From Cellulomonas sp. ES6 (lineage in GTDB: Bacteria; Actinomycetota; Actinomycetes; Actinomycetales; Cellulomonadaceae), in NCBI RefSeq assembly GCF_030053835.1, contig NZ_CP125655.1, forward strand, positions 4,060,888 to 4,124,887: 64,000 bases of DNA, written 5' to 3'. The notes under the pieces are model-generated. The model did no database searches. It was not told the origin of the DNA and worked only from the letters and a program-made list of their open reading frames with translations. Position numbers and translations under genes: made by a program. Positions 9,227 through 17,895 of the stretch are shown in pieces (the stretch's first letter is position 1; each line of letters starts with the position of its first letter).

Positions 9227-9242
9227 CGCCGACCGCGACGTC

Positions 9243-9278
9243 CACGACGGCCCCCGGGTGATCCCGGGGGCCGTCGTG
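9243..9278 (+). terminator. Intrinsic terminator after the DksA/TraR gene
   Basis: 16-bp perfect stem (9243-9258 with 9263-9278) and a 4-nt loop, beginning 17 nt after the stop codon. Confidence 0.85.
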
Positions 9279-9390
9279 CGTCCGGGCGTCGGCCGGGTCG
9301 CGCCCGGCGCGTCGTCCCGGTGCGGCCGGGGACGTCCGCGGGCGTGCGGGGCCGCCGCCGTGCCGCGGCACGCCCGTAGACTCTGCGGCG

Positions 9391-10131
9391 ATGTCGCGAA
9401 CCCCCGGGCCCGAGCCCGTCCCCGCCACCCCGCAGCCCGGCGCCGCCGAGAGCGCAGCCGCTCCCGTCCGCCCGGAGGTCGGCCCGCAGCCCGCCACGGC
9501 GCGGGACGGCGCCCCGGTGCCCGGCGGCGGACCGCGTCGCCGGTTCGTGACCGGGCTGGTCGTGCTGGCGGTCGCCACGCTCGCCCTCGACCAGGCGACG
9601 AAGGCGTGGGCGCTCGCGACGCTGGAGGAGGGCGTCCGGCGCCCGCTGCTGGGCGACCTGCTCGGGCTGCAGCTGCTGTTCAACCCCGGTGCCGCGCTCG
9701 GCATCGCCACCGGCACGACCTGGCTGCTGACCGTCGTCGCGATCACCGTCGTGGTGGTGATCGTGCGGGTGTCGCGCCGCCTGGGGTCCCGCGGCTGGAC
9801 CGTCGCGCTGGGGCTCCTGCTCGGCGGGGCGCTCGGCAACCTGGTCGACCGGATGATCCGCGAGCCCGGCGTCGCGCGCGGGCACGTCGTGGACTTCATC
9901 GCGTACGCGGACTGGTTCGTGGGCAACGTCGCCGACATCGCGATCGTCGTCGCGGCGGGCATGCTGATGCTGCTGTCGCTGCTCGGCATCCGGCTCGACG
10001 GCTCCCGTGAGGGCCGCGGCGAGGACGACGGGCGGCAGGACGGCGCGGCGGAGGGCGACGGCGGCGCGGCGGGCGACGGCGTGGGCGGTGCGTCCGCCGA
10101 CGTCCCGGGCGGGGCGCGCGCCGATGGCTGA
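9391..10131 (+). CDS. lspA: LspA, lipoprotein signal peptidase (signal peptidase II)
   Basis: Aspartyl membrane protease that cleaves prolipoprotein signal peptides before the lipidated cysteine. After about 50 residues of Pro/Ala-rich N-terminus come four membrane helices. The conserved [23 protein letters not shown] (catalytic Asp) and FNVADIAI-type VGNVADIAI (second catalytic Asp) motifs are all present. The C-terminal about 45 residues are an acidic Gly-rich extension. Start at ATG 9391, with TAGACT at 9377-9382 eight nt upstream (leaderless geometry). It overlaps rluD by 8 nt. Confidence 0.95.
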   Translation: MSRTPGPEPVPATPQPGAAESAAAPVRPEVGPQPATARDGAPVPGGGPRRRFVTGLVVLAVATLALDQATKAWALATLEEGVRRPLLGDLLGLQLLFNPGAALGIATGTTWLLTVVAITVVVVIVRVSRRLGSRGWTVALGLLLGGALGNLVDRMIREPGVARGHVVDFIAYADWFVGNVADIAIVVAAGMLMLLSLLGIRLDGSREGRGEDDGRQDGAAEGDGGAAGDGVGGASADVPGGARADG

Positions 10132-11059
10132 GGTCCGGACCCTGCCGGTCCCGGACGCGCTGGCGGGGGAGCGGGTCGACGCCGCGCTGTCGCGGATGCT
10201 CGGGCTGTCGCGGACCCGCGCGGCGGAGCTCGCCGAGGGCGGGTACGTGCGCGTCGACGGGCTGGCCGTGGGCAAGTCCGCCCGCCTGCCCGCGGACGGC
10301 TGGCTCGAGGTCGAGGTCCCGGCGCCCGAGGCGAGCCGGACGGTGGACTCCGAGCAGGACGTCCCGGCCCTCGGCATCGCGTACGACGACGCGGACCTCG
10401 TGGTGGTGGACAAGCCCGTGGGCGTCGCCGCCCACCCGTCGCCGGGCTGGACCGGCCCGACCGTCGTCGGCGTGCTCGCCGCGCGCGGCTACCACGTCTC
10501 GACCTCGGGCGCGGCGGAGCGGCAGGGTGTCGTGCACCGCCTGGACGTCGGGACGTCGGGCCTGATGGTCGTCGCGAAGAGCGAGCACGCGTACACGGTG
10601 CTCAAGCGGGCGTTCAAGGAGCGCACCGTCGAGAAGGTCTACCACGCGCTCGCGCAGGGCCACCCCGAGCCGACGACCGGGACGATCGACGCCCCGATCG
10701 GCCGGCACCCGGGGCAGGACTGGAAGTTCGCGGTCACCGCGGAGGGCAAGCCGTCGGTCACGCACTACGAGGTGCTGGAGATGCTCCCGGCCGCGTCGCT
10801 CGCGGAGGTGCACCTCGAGACGGGCCGGACGCACCAGATCCGCGTGCACTTCGCGGCGCTGCGGCACCCGCTGGTGGGCGACCTGACGTACGGCGCGGAC
10901 CCCGTGCTCGCCGAGCGGGTCGGGCTCACGCGGCAGTGGCTGCACGCGGTGCGGCTCGGCTTCGCGCACCCCGCGGACGGGCGGTGGCTGGAGGTGACCA
11001 GCGGCTACCCGGCGGACCTGGAGCACGCGCTGGAGACGCTGCGCGACGGCTACCGCTGA
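10124..11059 (+). CDS. rluD: RluD-family 23S rRNA pseudouridine synthase
   Basis: 311 residues. An N-terminal S4 RNA-binding domain ([28 protein letters not shown], about residues 10-70) is followed by the RluA/RluD catalytic domain. The active-site motif [16 protein letters not shown] contains the catalytic Asp at about residue 145. The [11 protein letters not shown] and [10 protein letters not shown] motifs are also present. It isomerises uridines in 23S helix 69 if a true RluD. The ATG start lies inside the lspA stop region (ATGGCTGA), implying translational coupling. Confidence 0.92.
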   Translation: MAEVRTLPVPDALAGERVDAALSRMLGLSRTRAAELAEGGYVRVDGLAVGKSARLPADGWLEVEVPAPEASRTVDSEQDVPALGIAYDDADLVVVDKPVGVAAHPSPGWTGPTVVGVLAARGYHVSTSGAAERQGVVHRLDVGTSGLMVVAKSEHAYTVLKRAFKERTVEKVYHALAQGHPEPTTGTIDAPIGRHPGQDWKFAVTAEGKPSVTHYEVLEMLPAASLAEVHLETGRTHQIRVHFAALRHPLVGDLTYGADPVLAERVGLTRQWLHAVRLGFAHPADGRWLEVTSGYPADLEHALETLRDGYR

Positions 11060-11134
11060 CGCCTCCCGCGCGGTCGCCCGGGTCGGCGGCGGGGCACGCC
11101 GGGTCTGTCGGACGGTCGACCTAGGATGGCGGGC

Positions 11135-14100
11135 ATGGCATCAGGTGGCAGCAACGGTTCCGACTTCGTCCACCTGCACGTGCACTCCGAGTACTCGATG
11201 CTCGACGGCGCGGCCCGGGTCGGCGAGATGCTCGCGGAGGCCCAGCGCCTCGGCCAGTCGGCCATGGCGATCACCGACCACGGCTACCTGTTCGGCGCCT
11301 TCGACTTCTACTCGCAGGCCAAGAAGCTCGGGGTCAAGCCGATCATCGGGGTCGAGGCGTACGTCACGCCGGGCACCAGCCGGTTCGACCAGACGCGCGT
11401 GCGCTGGGGCGAGGCGCACCAGGCGGCCGACGACGTCTCCGCCCGCGGCGCCTACACGCACCTCACGCTGCTGTCCCAGAGCACCGAGGGCATGCACAAC
11501 CTGTTCCGGATGGGCTCGCTGGCCTCGCTCGAGGGGCAGATGGGCAAGTGGCCGCGCATGGACCGCGAGCTGCTGCAGACGTACAGCACCGGGCTGATCG
11601 CGACGTCGGGGTGCCCGTCGGGCGAGATCCAGACGCGGCTGCGGCTGGGGCACGACGCCGAGGCGCTGCGCGCGGCCGGGGAGCTGCAGGACATCTTCGG
11701 CAAGGAGAACTTCTTCGTCGAGCTGATGGACCACGGGCTCGAGATCGAGCGCCGGACCATCAAGGGCCTGCTGAGCATCGCCGAGCAGATCGGCGCGCCG
11801 GTCGTCGCCACGAACGACCTGCACTACACCCGCAAGGAGGACGCGCACGCGCACGAGGTGCTGCTGGCCGTCCAGTCCGGGTCCACGCTCGACGAGCCGA
11901 CGTACGACCAGGGCGGCTCGCGCTTCGCGTTCAGCGGCGACGGCTACTACGTCAAGTCCGCGCAGGAGATGCGCCAGACCTGGTCGGAGCTGCCGGAGGC
12001 GTGCGACAACACGCTGCTCATCGCGGAGCGGTGCGAGGTCGAGTTCCCGACGGGCGCCAACTACATGCCGCGCTTCCCCGTCCCGGAGGGCGAGGACGAG
12101 AACTCGTGGTTCATCAAGGAGGTCGAGCGCGGGCTGCACCGGCGGTACCCCGGCGGCATCCCGGACGACGTGCGGGCCCAGGCGCGGTACGAGACCGACG
12201 TCATCGTCCAGCTCGGCTTCTCCGGCTACTTCCTCGTCGTCGCCGACTTCATCGCGTGGGCCCGCGAGCAGGGCATCCGCGTCGGGCCGGGACGCGGCTC
12301 CGCGGCCGGGTCGATGGCCTCGTACGCGATGGGCATCACCGAGCTCGACCCGCTGCGGCACGGGCTGATCTTCGAGCGGTTCCTCAACCCCGAGCGCGTC
12401 TCCTGGCCCGACGTCGACGTCGACTTCGACGAGCGCCGGCGCGGCGAGGTCATCCGGTACGTCACCGAGAAGTACGGCGACGACCGGGTCGCGCAGATCG
12501 TCACGTACGGCACCATCAAGGCGAAGCAGGCCCTCAAGGACTCCTCGCGCGTGCTGGGCTTCCCGTTCGCGATGGGGGAGAAGCTCACCAAGGCGATGCC
12601 GCCCGCCGTCATGGGCAAGGACATCCCGCTGTCCGGCATGTACGACCCGGAGCACCCGCGCTACGCCGAGGCCGAGGAGTTCCGGCAGGTCGTCGCCGCC
12701 GACCCCGAGGCGCAGCGCGTCCTGGAGACCGCGCGCGGCCTGGAGAACCTCAAGCGCCAGTGGGGCGTGCACGCCGCCGGCGTCATCATGTCCAGCGAGC
12801 CGCTGATCGACATCATCCCGATCATGAAGCGGCCGCAGGACGGCGCGGTCATCACGCAGTTCGACTACCCGACGTCCGAGGGCCTCGGCCTCATCAAGAT
12901 GGACTTCCTCGGGCTGCGGAACCTCACGATCCTCGACGACGCGCTGCGCAACATCGTCATGAACGACAAGCCGGCCATCGAGCTCGAGGAGATCCCCCTC
13001 GACGACAAGCCGACGTACGAGCTGCTGGCGCGCGGCGACACCCTGGGCGTGTTCCAGCTCGACGGCGGCCCGATGCGGGCGCTGCTGCGGCAGATGCGCC
13101 CCGACAACTTCGAGGACATCTCCGCCGTCATCGCCCTGTACCGGCCCGGGCCGATGGGCATGAACTCGCACACGAACTACGCGCTGCGCAAGAACGGCCT
13201 CCAGCCGATCACGCCCATCCACCCGGAGCTCGAGGAGCCCCTGGCGGAGGTCCTCGACGGCACGTACGGCCTCATCGTGTACCAGGAGCAGGTGCAGAAG
13301 GCCGCGCAGGTGCTCGCGGGCTACTCGCTCGGCCAGGCCGACCTGCTGCGCCGCGCGATGGGCAAGAAGAAGAAGGAGATCCTCGACAAGGAGTTCGTGC
13401 CGTTCGAGGCGGGCATGAAGGAGCGCGGCTACTCCAAGCCGGCGATCCAGGCGGTCTGGGACACGCTGGTCCCGTTCGCGGGCTACGCGTTCAACAAGGC
13501 GCACTCCGCCGGGTACGGGGTCGTCTCGTACTGGACGGCGTACCTCAAGGCGAACTACCCGACCGAGTACATGGCGGGCCTGCTCACGTCGGTGGGCGAC
13601 GACAAGGACAAGTCCGCCCTGTACCTCGGCGAGTGCCGGCGCATGGGCATCACCGTCCTGCCGCCCGACGTGAACTCGTCCTCCGCCCTGTTCACGGCCG
13701 TCGGGCCCGACATCCGGTTCGGCCTGACCGCCGTCCGCAACGTCGGCGCCAACGTCGTCGAGGCGATCGTGCGGACGCGCGAGGAGAAGGGCGAGTTCAC
13801 CTCGTTCACCGACTTCCTCGACAAGGTCCCGGCCGTGGTCTGCAACAAGCGGACCATCGAGTCGCTCATCAAGGCCGGCGCGTTCGACTCGCTCGGCCAC
13901 GCCCGCCGGGCGCTGCTGCTCGTGCACGAGCAGGCCGTGGAGTCCGTGATCGGCGTCAAGCGGCGCGAGGCCGAGGGGCAGTTCGACCTGTTCGCGGACC
14001 TCGGGGGCGACGACGGGCCCGGGTTCTCCGTGCAGGTGCCCGACGTGCCGGACTGGGACAAGAAGCAGCGGCTGCAGTTCGAGCGGGAGATGCTCGGCCT

Positions 14101-14716
14101 GTACGTCTCCGACCACCCGCTGTCCGGGCTGGAGCACGTGCTGTCCGCCGCCGCGGACGTGTCGATCGCGACGCTCAACGCCGACGAGGCGCGGCCCGAC
14201 GGGTCCACCGTCGTCGTCGCGGGGCTCGTGACGTCCCTGCAGCGCAAGATGTCCAAGCAGGGCAACCCGTGGGCCGCCGTCACGCTGGAGGACATGGAGG
14301 GCTCGGTCGAGATCATGTTCTTCGGCGAGACCTACCTCGCCTACTCGACCGTGCTGGCCGAGGACGCCGTCATCGTGGTGCGCGGCCGGGTGCGGCGCCG
14401 GGACGACGCCATGCAGCTGCAGGCCATGGAGGTGTCGCTGCCGGACCTGTCCGCCGTCGCCGACGCGCCCGTGGTGGTGCGGATGTCCGAGGCCCGGTGC
14501 ACGCCGCCCGTCCTCGAGCGGCTGCTGGAGGTGCTCCGCACCCACCCCGGGATGTCGGAGATCCACTTCCGCGTCGCGCAGGTCCGCGGGGGCACCGCGC
14601 TCGTGATGCCGAACGGCGGCTGGCGGGTGGAGCGCTCGCCCGCGCTGTACGGCGACCTGAAGGCGCTGCTCGGCCCGGGCTGCCTCGAGTCGGCGACGAC
14701 CCCGGTCGGCGTCTAG
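11135..14716 (+). CDS. dnaE: DNA polymerase III alpha subunit DnaE1
   Basis: Replicative polymerase, 1193 residues from the ATG at 11135. An in-frame ATG at 11126 exists, but TAGGAT at 11122-11127 sits 7 nt before 11135, which suggests a leaderless start there. Domains: PHP domain (FVHLHVHSEYSMLDG at about 11-25), palm with catalytic aspartates PDVDVDFDERRR (about 425-436), GPGRGSAAGS, fingers (GKKKKEILDKEF), helix-hairpin-helix (about 850-910) and a C-terminal OB fold (about 1000-1080). DnaE1 type, not the DinB-linked DnaE2. No sign of disruption. Confidence 0.97.
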   Translation: MASGGSNGSDFVHLHVHSEYSMLDGAARVGEMLAEAQRLGQSAMAITDHGYLFGAFDFYSQAKKLGVKPIIGVEAYVTPGTSRFDQTRVRWGEAHQAADDVSARGAYTHLTLLSQSTEGMHNLFRMGSLASLEGQMGKWPRMDRELLQTYSTGLIATSGCPSGEIQTRLRLGHDAEALRAAGELQDIFGKENFFVELMDHGLEIERRTIKGLLSIAEQIGAPVVATNDLHYTRKEDAHAHEVLLAVQSGSTLDEPTYDQGGSRFAFSGDGYYVKSAQEMRQTWSELPEACDNTLLIAERCEVEFPTGANYMPRFPVPEGEDENSWFIKEVERGLHRRYPGGIPDDVRAQARYETDVIVQLGFSGYFLVVADFIAWAREQGIRVGPGRGSAAGSMASYAMGITELDPLRHGLIFERFLNPERVSWPDVDVDFDERRRGEVIRYVTEKYGDDRVAQIVTYGTIKAKQALKDSSRVLGFPFAMGEKLTKAMPPAVMGKDIPLSGMYDPEHPRYAEAEEFRQVVAADPEAQRVLETARGLENLKRQWGVHAAGVIMSSEPLIDIIPIMKRPQDGAVITQFDYPTSEGLGLIKMDFLGLRNLTILDDALRNIVMNDKPAIELEEIPLDDKPTYELLARGDTLGVFQLDGGPMRALLRQMRPDNFEDISAVIALYRPGPMGMNSHTNYALRKNGLQPITPIHPELEEPLAEVLDGTYGLIVYQEQVQKAAQVLAGYSLGQADLLRRAMGKKKKEILDKEFVPFEAGMKERGYSKPAIQAVWDTLVPFAGYAFNKAHSAGYGVVSYWTAYLKANYPTEYMAGLLTSVGDDKDKSALYLGECRRMGITVLPPDVNSSSALFTAVGPDIRFGLTAVRNVGANVVEAIVRTREEKGEFTSFTDFLDKVPAVVCNKRTIESLIKAGAFDSLGHARRALLLVHEQAVESVIGVKRREAEGQFDLFADLGGDDGPGFSVQVPDVPDWDKKQRLQFEREMLGLYVSDHPLSGLEHVLSAAADVSIATLNADEARPDGSTVVVAGLVTSLQRKMSKQGNPWAAVTLEDMEGSVEIMFFGETYLAYSTVLAEDAVIVVRGRVRRRDDAMQLQAMEVSLPDLSAVADAPVVVRMSEARCTPPVLERLLEVLRTHPGMSEIHFRVAQVRGGTALVMPNGGWRVERSPALYGDLKALLGPGCLESATTPVGV

Positions 14717-14833
14717 GGCCCGCGCCGGGCCGTCCGGCCCGGCGCGGGCCTCGGGCGGGCGCGGACGGGCGCGTCCACAGCTGCGCCGCCGCACGCCGGG
14801 GTCGTCCGCCCGCCGAGCTCGTCAACGCGCAAC

Positions 14834-14938
14834 GAGGTCGTCAGCTCGGCGCCGGGGTCGTCCGCCCGCCCCGAGGTCGTCAGCTCGCGCTGAGGTCGTC
14901 AGGTCGACGTGACGACCTCGGCCGGAGGTGACGACCTC
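14834..14938. repeat. Inverted-decamer array, GAGGTCGTCA family
   Basis: Three direct copies of GAGGTCGTCA (14834-14843, 14873-14882, 14892-14901) are followed by two reverse-complement copies TGACGACCTC (14910-14919, 14929-14938). The arms can pair into stacked hairpins. The same decamer family with the same direct-then-inverted order recurs after pheT (39189-39254). No gene is seen from 14717 to 15072; part of the array may serve as the dnaE terminator. Confidence 0.7.
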
Positions 14939-14965
14939 GCGTGCGGCTGCGTCCGCAGCGTCCCG

Positions 14966-15034
14966 CGAGTTCGGCAGGTGCGGTGCGAGTTCGGCACCTC
15001 CGACTGCCGAACTCGACCGGGAGTGCCGAACTCG
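14966..15034. repeat. Inverted 11-mer array, CGAGTTCGGCA family
   Basis: Two direct copies of CGAGTTCGGCA (14966-14976, 14986-14996) are followed by two reverse complements TGCCGAACTCG (15005-15015, 15024-15034). It lies directly next to the GAGGTCGTCA array, with the same architecture but another sequence. It separates the convergent ends of dnaE and the S4-domain gene, so it may act as a bidirectional terminator. Confidence 0.65.
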
Positions 15035-15072
15035 CCGGGAGTCCCGAGCTCGCGGGGTGCTGTCGGGGCGCG

Positions 15073-15291
15073 TCAGGCGACGGTGGCGCGGTGCGGGCCC
15101 GCCGGGGTGGCGACCTCGACGACGTCGCCGCGGTGCAGCTGGCGGCCGCGGCGCGACTCCGGCTCACCGTTGACGGTCACCTCGCCGTCGTCGAGGAGCG
15201 CCCGCGCGTCCGCCCCCGAGTCGGCCAGGCCGGCGAGCTTGAGGAACTGCCCGAGTCGGATGACGTCGTCGGAGATCGGCACGGTGGTCAC
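15073..15291 (-). CDS. Small S4-domain RNA-binding protein (YbcJ/RqcP-like)
   Basis: 72 residues that are essentially one S4 domain: [51 protein letters not shown]. This fold binds structured RNA. Relatives include YbcJ, and RqcP/YlmH-type factors on obstructed large ribosomal subunits. The start is taken as the GTG at 15291, because CAGGAT lies 6 nt upstream of it (15298-15303, minus strand) and no in-frame ATG precedes it. Isolated gene with no operon partner, convergent with dnaE. Confidence 0.82.
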   Translation of the reverse strand: MTTVPISDDVIRLGQFLKLAGLADSGADARALLDDGEVTVNGEPESRRGRQLHRGDVVEVATPAGPHRATVA

Positions 15292-15510
15292 CGGACCATC
15301 CTGCCAGCGCGCGGCACGGTCTTGCCCGGCCCGAGCCGGCTGACCTCGAGCGCCGGGCGGGAGCCACCCGACCGCCGTCCGCCCGCGTCCGCCTGCCGGT
15401 GCCGGTCCCGCCCGGGCCCGGCGCGGTCCGGCCGACGGGAACCGTGCCAGCCTGCCGGAGCCGGAAGGCGCGGGGCCCACACGTCGGCGACGTGCGCCTC
15501 GGCGGCGGTC

Positions 15511-15647
15511 TCCGGCCGCGCGCAGGCGTCCGTGCCGGTGGACACGCCGGCGATCGCGCGTCGGCGACTGCGCCCCGGCGGCCGCGCCTCGGCGGCCGCG
15601 CCCCGGCGGCGGGTTCCGGCCGCGCGCAGGCGTCCGTGCCGGTGGAC
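15511..15647. repeat. 33-bp perfect direct repeat in the hisD upstream region
   Basis: Two identical 33-bp copies, 15511-15543 and 15615-15647, start to start 104 bp. They lie in the 396-bp gene-free stretch 15292-15687, between the divergent S4-domain gene and hisD. The intervening sequence is low-complexity GC (repeats of ggcggccgcgcc type). No coding potential is evident. Confidence 0.75.
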
Positions 15648-15687
15648 GCCCCGGCGCACGTTCCGGGGCGCCCCTAGAATCGGGAGG

Positions 15688-17010
15688 GTGATCTCCCGCA
15701 TCGACCTGCGCGGTCGCGCCCTGTCCCGCCGCGAGCTGCTCGAGACCCTGCCGCGTCCCGAGCTCGACGTGGAGTCCGCCACGGCGGCCGTCGAGCCGGT
15801 GATCGCCGACGTCCGGGCGCGAGGTGCCGCAGCCCTGCGTGATCTGGCGGAGCGCTTCGACGGCGTCCGCCCCGCGCACCTGCGGGTGCCCGCCGAGGTG
15901 ATCGCGGCCGCGGTCGACGTGCTGGACCCGCAGGTGCGGGCGGCGCTCGACGAGACGATCCGCCGGGTCCGCGCGGTGCACGCCCGGCAGCGTCCGGCCG
16001 ACCACACCGTGCAGGTCGCCCCGGGCGCGCAGGTGCGCCAGCGGTGGATCCCGGTCAGGCGTGTCGGCCTGTACGTGCCGGGCGGGCTCGCGGTCTACCC
16101 GTCCTCGGTGATCATGAACGTGGTGGCCGCGCAGGAGGCCGGCGTCGGTTCGCTGGCCGTCGCGTCGCCCCCGCAGCGGGACGAGGACGGGCTGCCGGAC
16201 CCGGTCGTGCTCGCGACGTGCGCGCTGCTGGGGGTCGACGAGGTGTACGCGGTCGGGGGTGCCCAGGCCATCGCGATGCTGGCGTACGGCGCGGCCGGTT
16301 CCGAGCCCGTGGACGGTGACACGCTCTGCGAGCCCGTCGACGTGATCACCGGCCCGGGCAACGTGTACGTCGCGGCGGCGAAGCGGCTCGTCCGCGGCGT
16401 CGTCGGGATCGACGCGGAGGCGGGCCCCACGGAGATCGCGGTCCTGGCGGACGGCACCGCGGACGCCGACCACGTGGCCGCCGACCTGGTCTCGCAGGCG
16501 GAGCACGACCCGCTGGCGGCGTCCGTCCTGGTCACGCCGTCCGTCGAGCTCGCGGGCGCCGTCGAGGCGAAGCTGGTGGACAGGGTCCAGGCCACCCGGC
16601 ACGCCGCGCGCGTGGCCCAGGCGCTGTCCGGCCCGCAGTCGGCGATCGTCCTGGTGGACGACGTCGAGGCCGGCCTCGACGTCGTCAACGCGTACGGCGC
16701 GGAGCACCTCGAGATCCAGACGGTCGACGCCGCGGCCGTCGCGGAGCGTGTGACCAGTGCGGGTGCGATCTTCGTCGGCGCGTACTCCCCGGTGTCGCTG
16801 GGCGACTACATGGCCGGCTCCAACCACGTCCTGCCGACCGGCGGCTGCGCCCACTTCTCGTCCGGGCTCGGCGTGCACTCGTTCGTCCGGGCGGTGCAGG
16901 TGGTGGAGTACGACGCGGACGCGCTGCGGGAGGTCGCGGACCGGATCGTCGCGCTCGCGGACGCCGAGGGGCTGCCGGCGCACGGCGAGGCCGTCCGCGC
17001 CCGGTTCTGA
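15688..17010 (+). CDS. hisD: HisD, histidinol dehydrogenase
   Basis: Catalyses the last two oxidations of histidine synthesis (L-histidinol to L-histidine, NAD, zinc). 440 residues from the GTG at 15688; TAGAAT at 15675-15680 lies 7 nt upstream, compatible with a leaderless start. Family motifs: [39 protein letters not shown], the zinc/catalytic SQAEHDPLA (near residue 270) and [21 protein letters not shown]. First gene of the his cluster here; hisC-hisB lie 3.2 kb on, past recQ. Confidence 0.96.
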   Translation: MISRIDLRGRALSRRELLETLPRPELDVESATAAVEPVIADVRARGAAALRDLAERFDGVRPAHLRVPAEVIAAAVDVLDPQVRAALDETIRRVRAVHARQRPADHTVQVAPGAQVRQRWIPVRRVGLYVPGGLAVYPSSVIMNVVAAQEAGVGSLAVASPPQRDEDGLPDPVVLATCALLGVDEVYAVGGAQAIAMLAYGAAGSEPVDGDTLCEPVDVITGPGNVYVAAAKRLVRGVVGIDAEAGPTEIAVLADGTADADHVAADLVSQAEHDPLAASVLVTPSVELAGAVEAKLVDRVQATRHAARVAQALSGPQSAIVLVDDVEAGLDVVNAYGAEHLEIQTVDAAAVAERVTSAGAIFVGAYSPVSLGDYMAGSNHVLPTGGCAHFSSGLGVHSFVRAVQVVEYDADALREVADRIVALADAEGLPAHGEAVRARF

Positions 17011-17020
17011 GCCACGCGCT

Positions 17021-17695
17021 GTGTCGTTCCGGGCGGTCCTGCTCGACTACCGGGGCACGCTCGTGCCGGCACCGACGTACCCGGAGCTGGTGGCGCGCGG
17101 TCTGGTGCACGCCGGACGCGCGGCCGGGTCCGCGGAGGTCGACGCGGTGCTCCGCATGCTCCGCGCGGGTGACCGGTCGGCCGTCGGGGCGCCGGACGTC
17201 GATGCCGACCAGGATCGGCACCGGGCGGCGTACGAGCACTGGTTCGCGACCTCGGGGCTGGATGCGGAGCTGGCTGCCGCGCTCTACGCCGCTGAGTCCG
17301 ACGTGGCTGCTGCTCCGTTCGCCCACGACGTCGGTGCCACGCTCGGCGCGCTGACGGGCGCGGGCGTAGCGATCGGCGTCGTCAGCGACATCCACGTCGA
17401 CCTGCGCCCCGCGTTCGCGGCCCACGCGTCGCCCGGCGGCGGGTCGCTCGCGGACCTCGTGGACGTGTGGGCGCTCTCCTACGAGGTGGGCGCTGCGAAG
17501 CCGGACCCCAGGATCTTCGCGGCGGCGCTGGACGGTCTCGGCGTCCCGGCCTCCGACGTCCTGATGGTCGGCGACCGCGGGGCGTGGGACGGCGCTGCGG
17601 CGGAGCTCGGGATGACGGCCCTCGTGCTCCCGCCGTTGAGGGCGCCGGACCAGCTCCGGCTGCACCGGGTGCTCGACCTGGCGCTGCCGCGCTGA
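17021..17695 (+). CDS. HAD-superfamily hydrolase with variant motif I
   Basis: 224 residues, GTG 10 nt after hisD and so probably co-transcribed. HAD features: motif I at residues about 7-13 reads LLDYRGTLV, motif II in GVVSDIHVD, motif III Lys in AAKPDPRIF and motif IV GDRGAWDGAAA. In a canonical DxDxT motif I the second Asp is the acid/base; here it is Arg (D-Y-R-G-T). That may reduce or change phosphatase activity. It is tempting to link it to a missing histidinol-phosphate phosphatase, but that is only inference from position; no HisN signature is visible. Confidence 0.78.
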   Translation: MSFRAVLLDYRGTLVPAPTYPELVARGLVHAGRAAGSAEVDAVLRMLRAGDRSAVGAPDVDADQDRHRAAYEHWFATSGLDAELAAALYAAESDVAAAPFAHDVGATLGALTGAGVAIGVVSDIHVDLRPAFAAHASPGGGSLADLVDVWALSYEVGAAKPDPRIFAAALDGLGVPASDVLMVGDRGAWDGAAAELGMTALVLPPLRAPDQLRLHRVLDLALPR

Positions 17696-17790
17696 GACCC
17701 CTCGCGCCGACGGCGCGCACGGGACCGGCTCAGCGGGCGGGCGCGTCCACCGCGGCTCGGACCGCGAGACGAACCCGGCCGCCGGGACCG

Positions 17791-17853
17791 GTCCCCGGCA
17801 CAGGTCCCGGCACAGGTCCCCGGCACCGATCCCCGGCACCAACTCCCGGCACC
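17791..17853. repeat. Short imperfect tandem repeat between HAD gene and recQ
   Basis: Five imperfect units of about 12 bp built on GTCCCCGGCAC occupy the 200-bp space between the convergent HAD gene and recQ. No gene is visible in this space. Confidence 0.55.
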
Positions 17854-17895
17854 GCGCCGACGGGCGACGCGACCCCGACCCCCGGCGCGCCGGTG

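Noticed and set aside
11141..14794. 1217-codon open frame antisense to dnaE
   Set aside because: Mirror frame of a strongly conserved gene in high-GC DNA; His/Val/Arg-rich with no recognisable domain.
14834..15034. CRISPR array
   Set aside because: Repeats are 10-11 bp, partly inverted, with spacers of 9-29 bp; no cas genes nearby.
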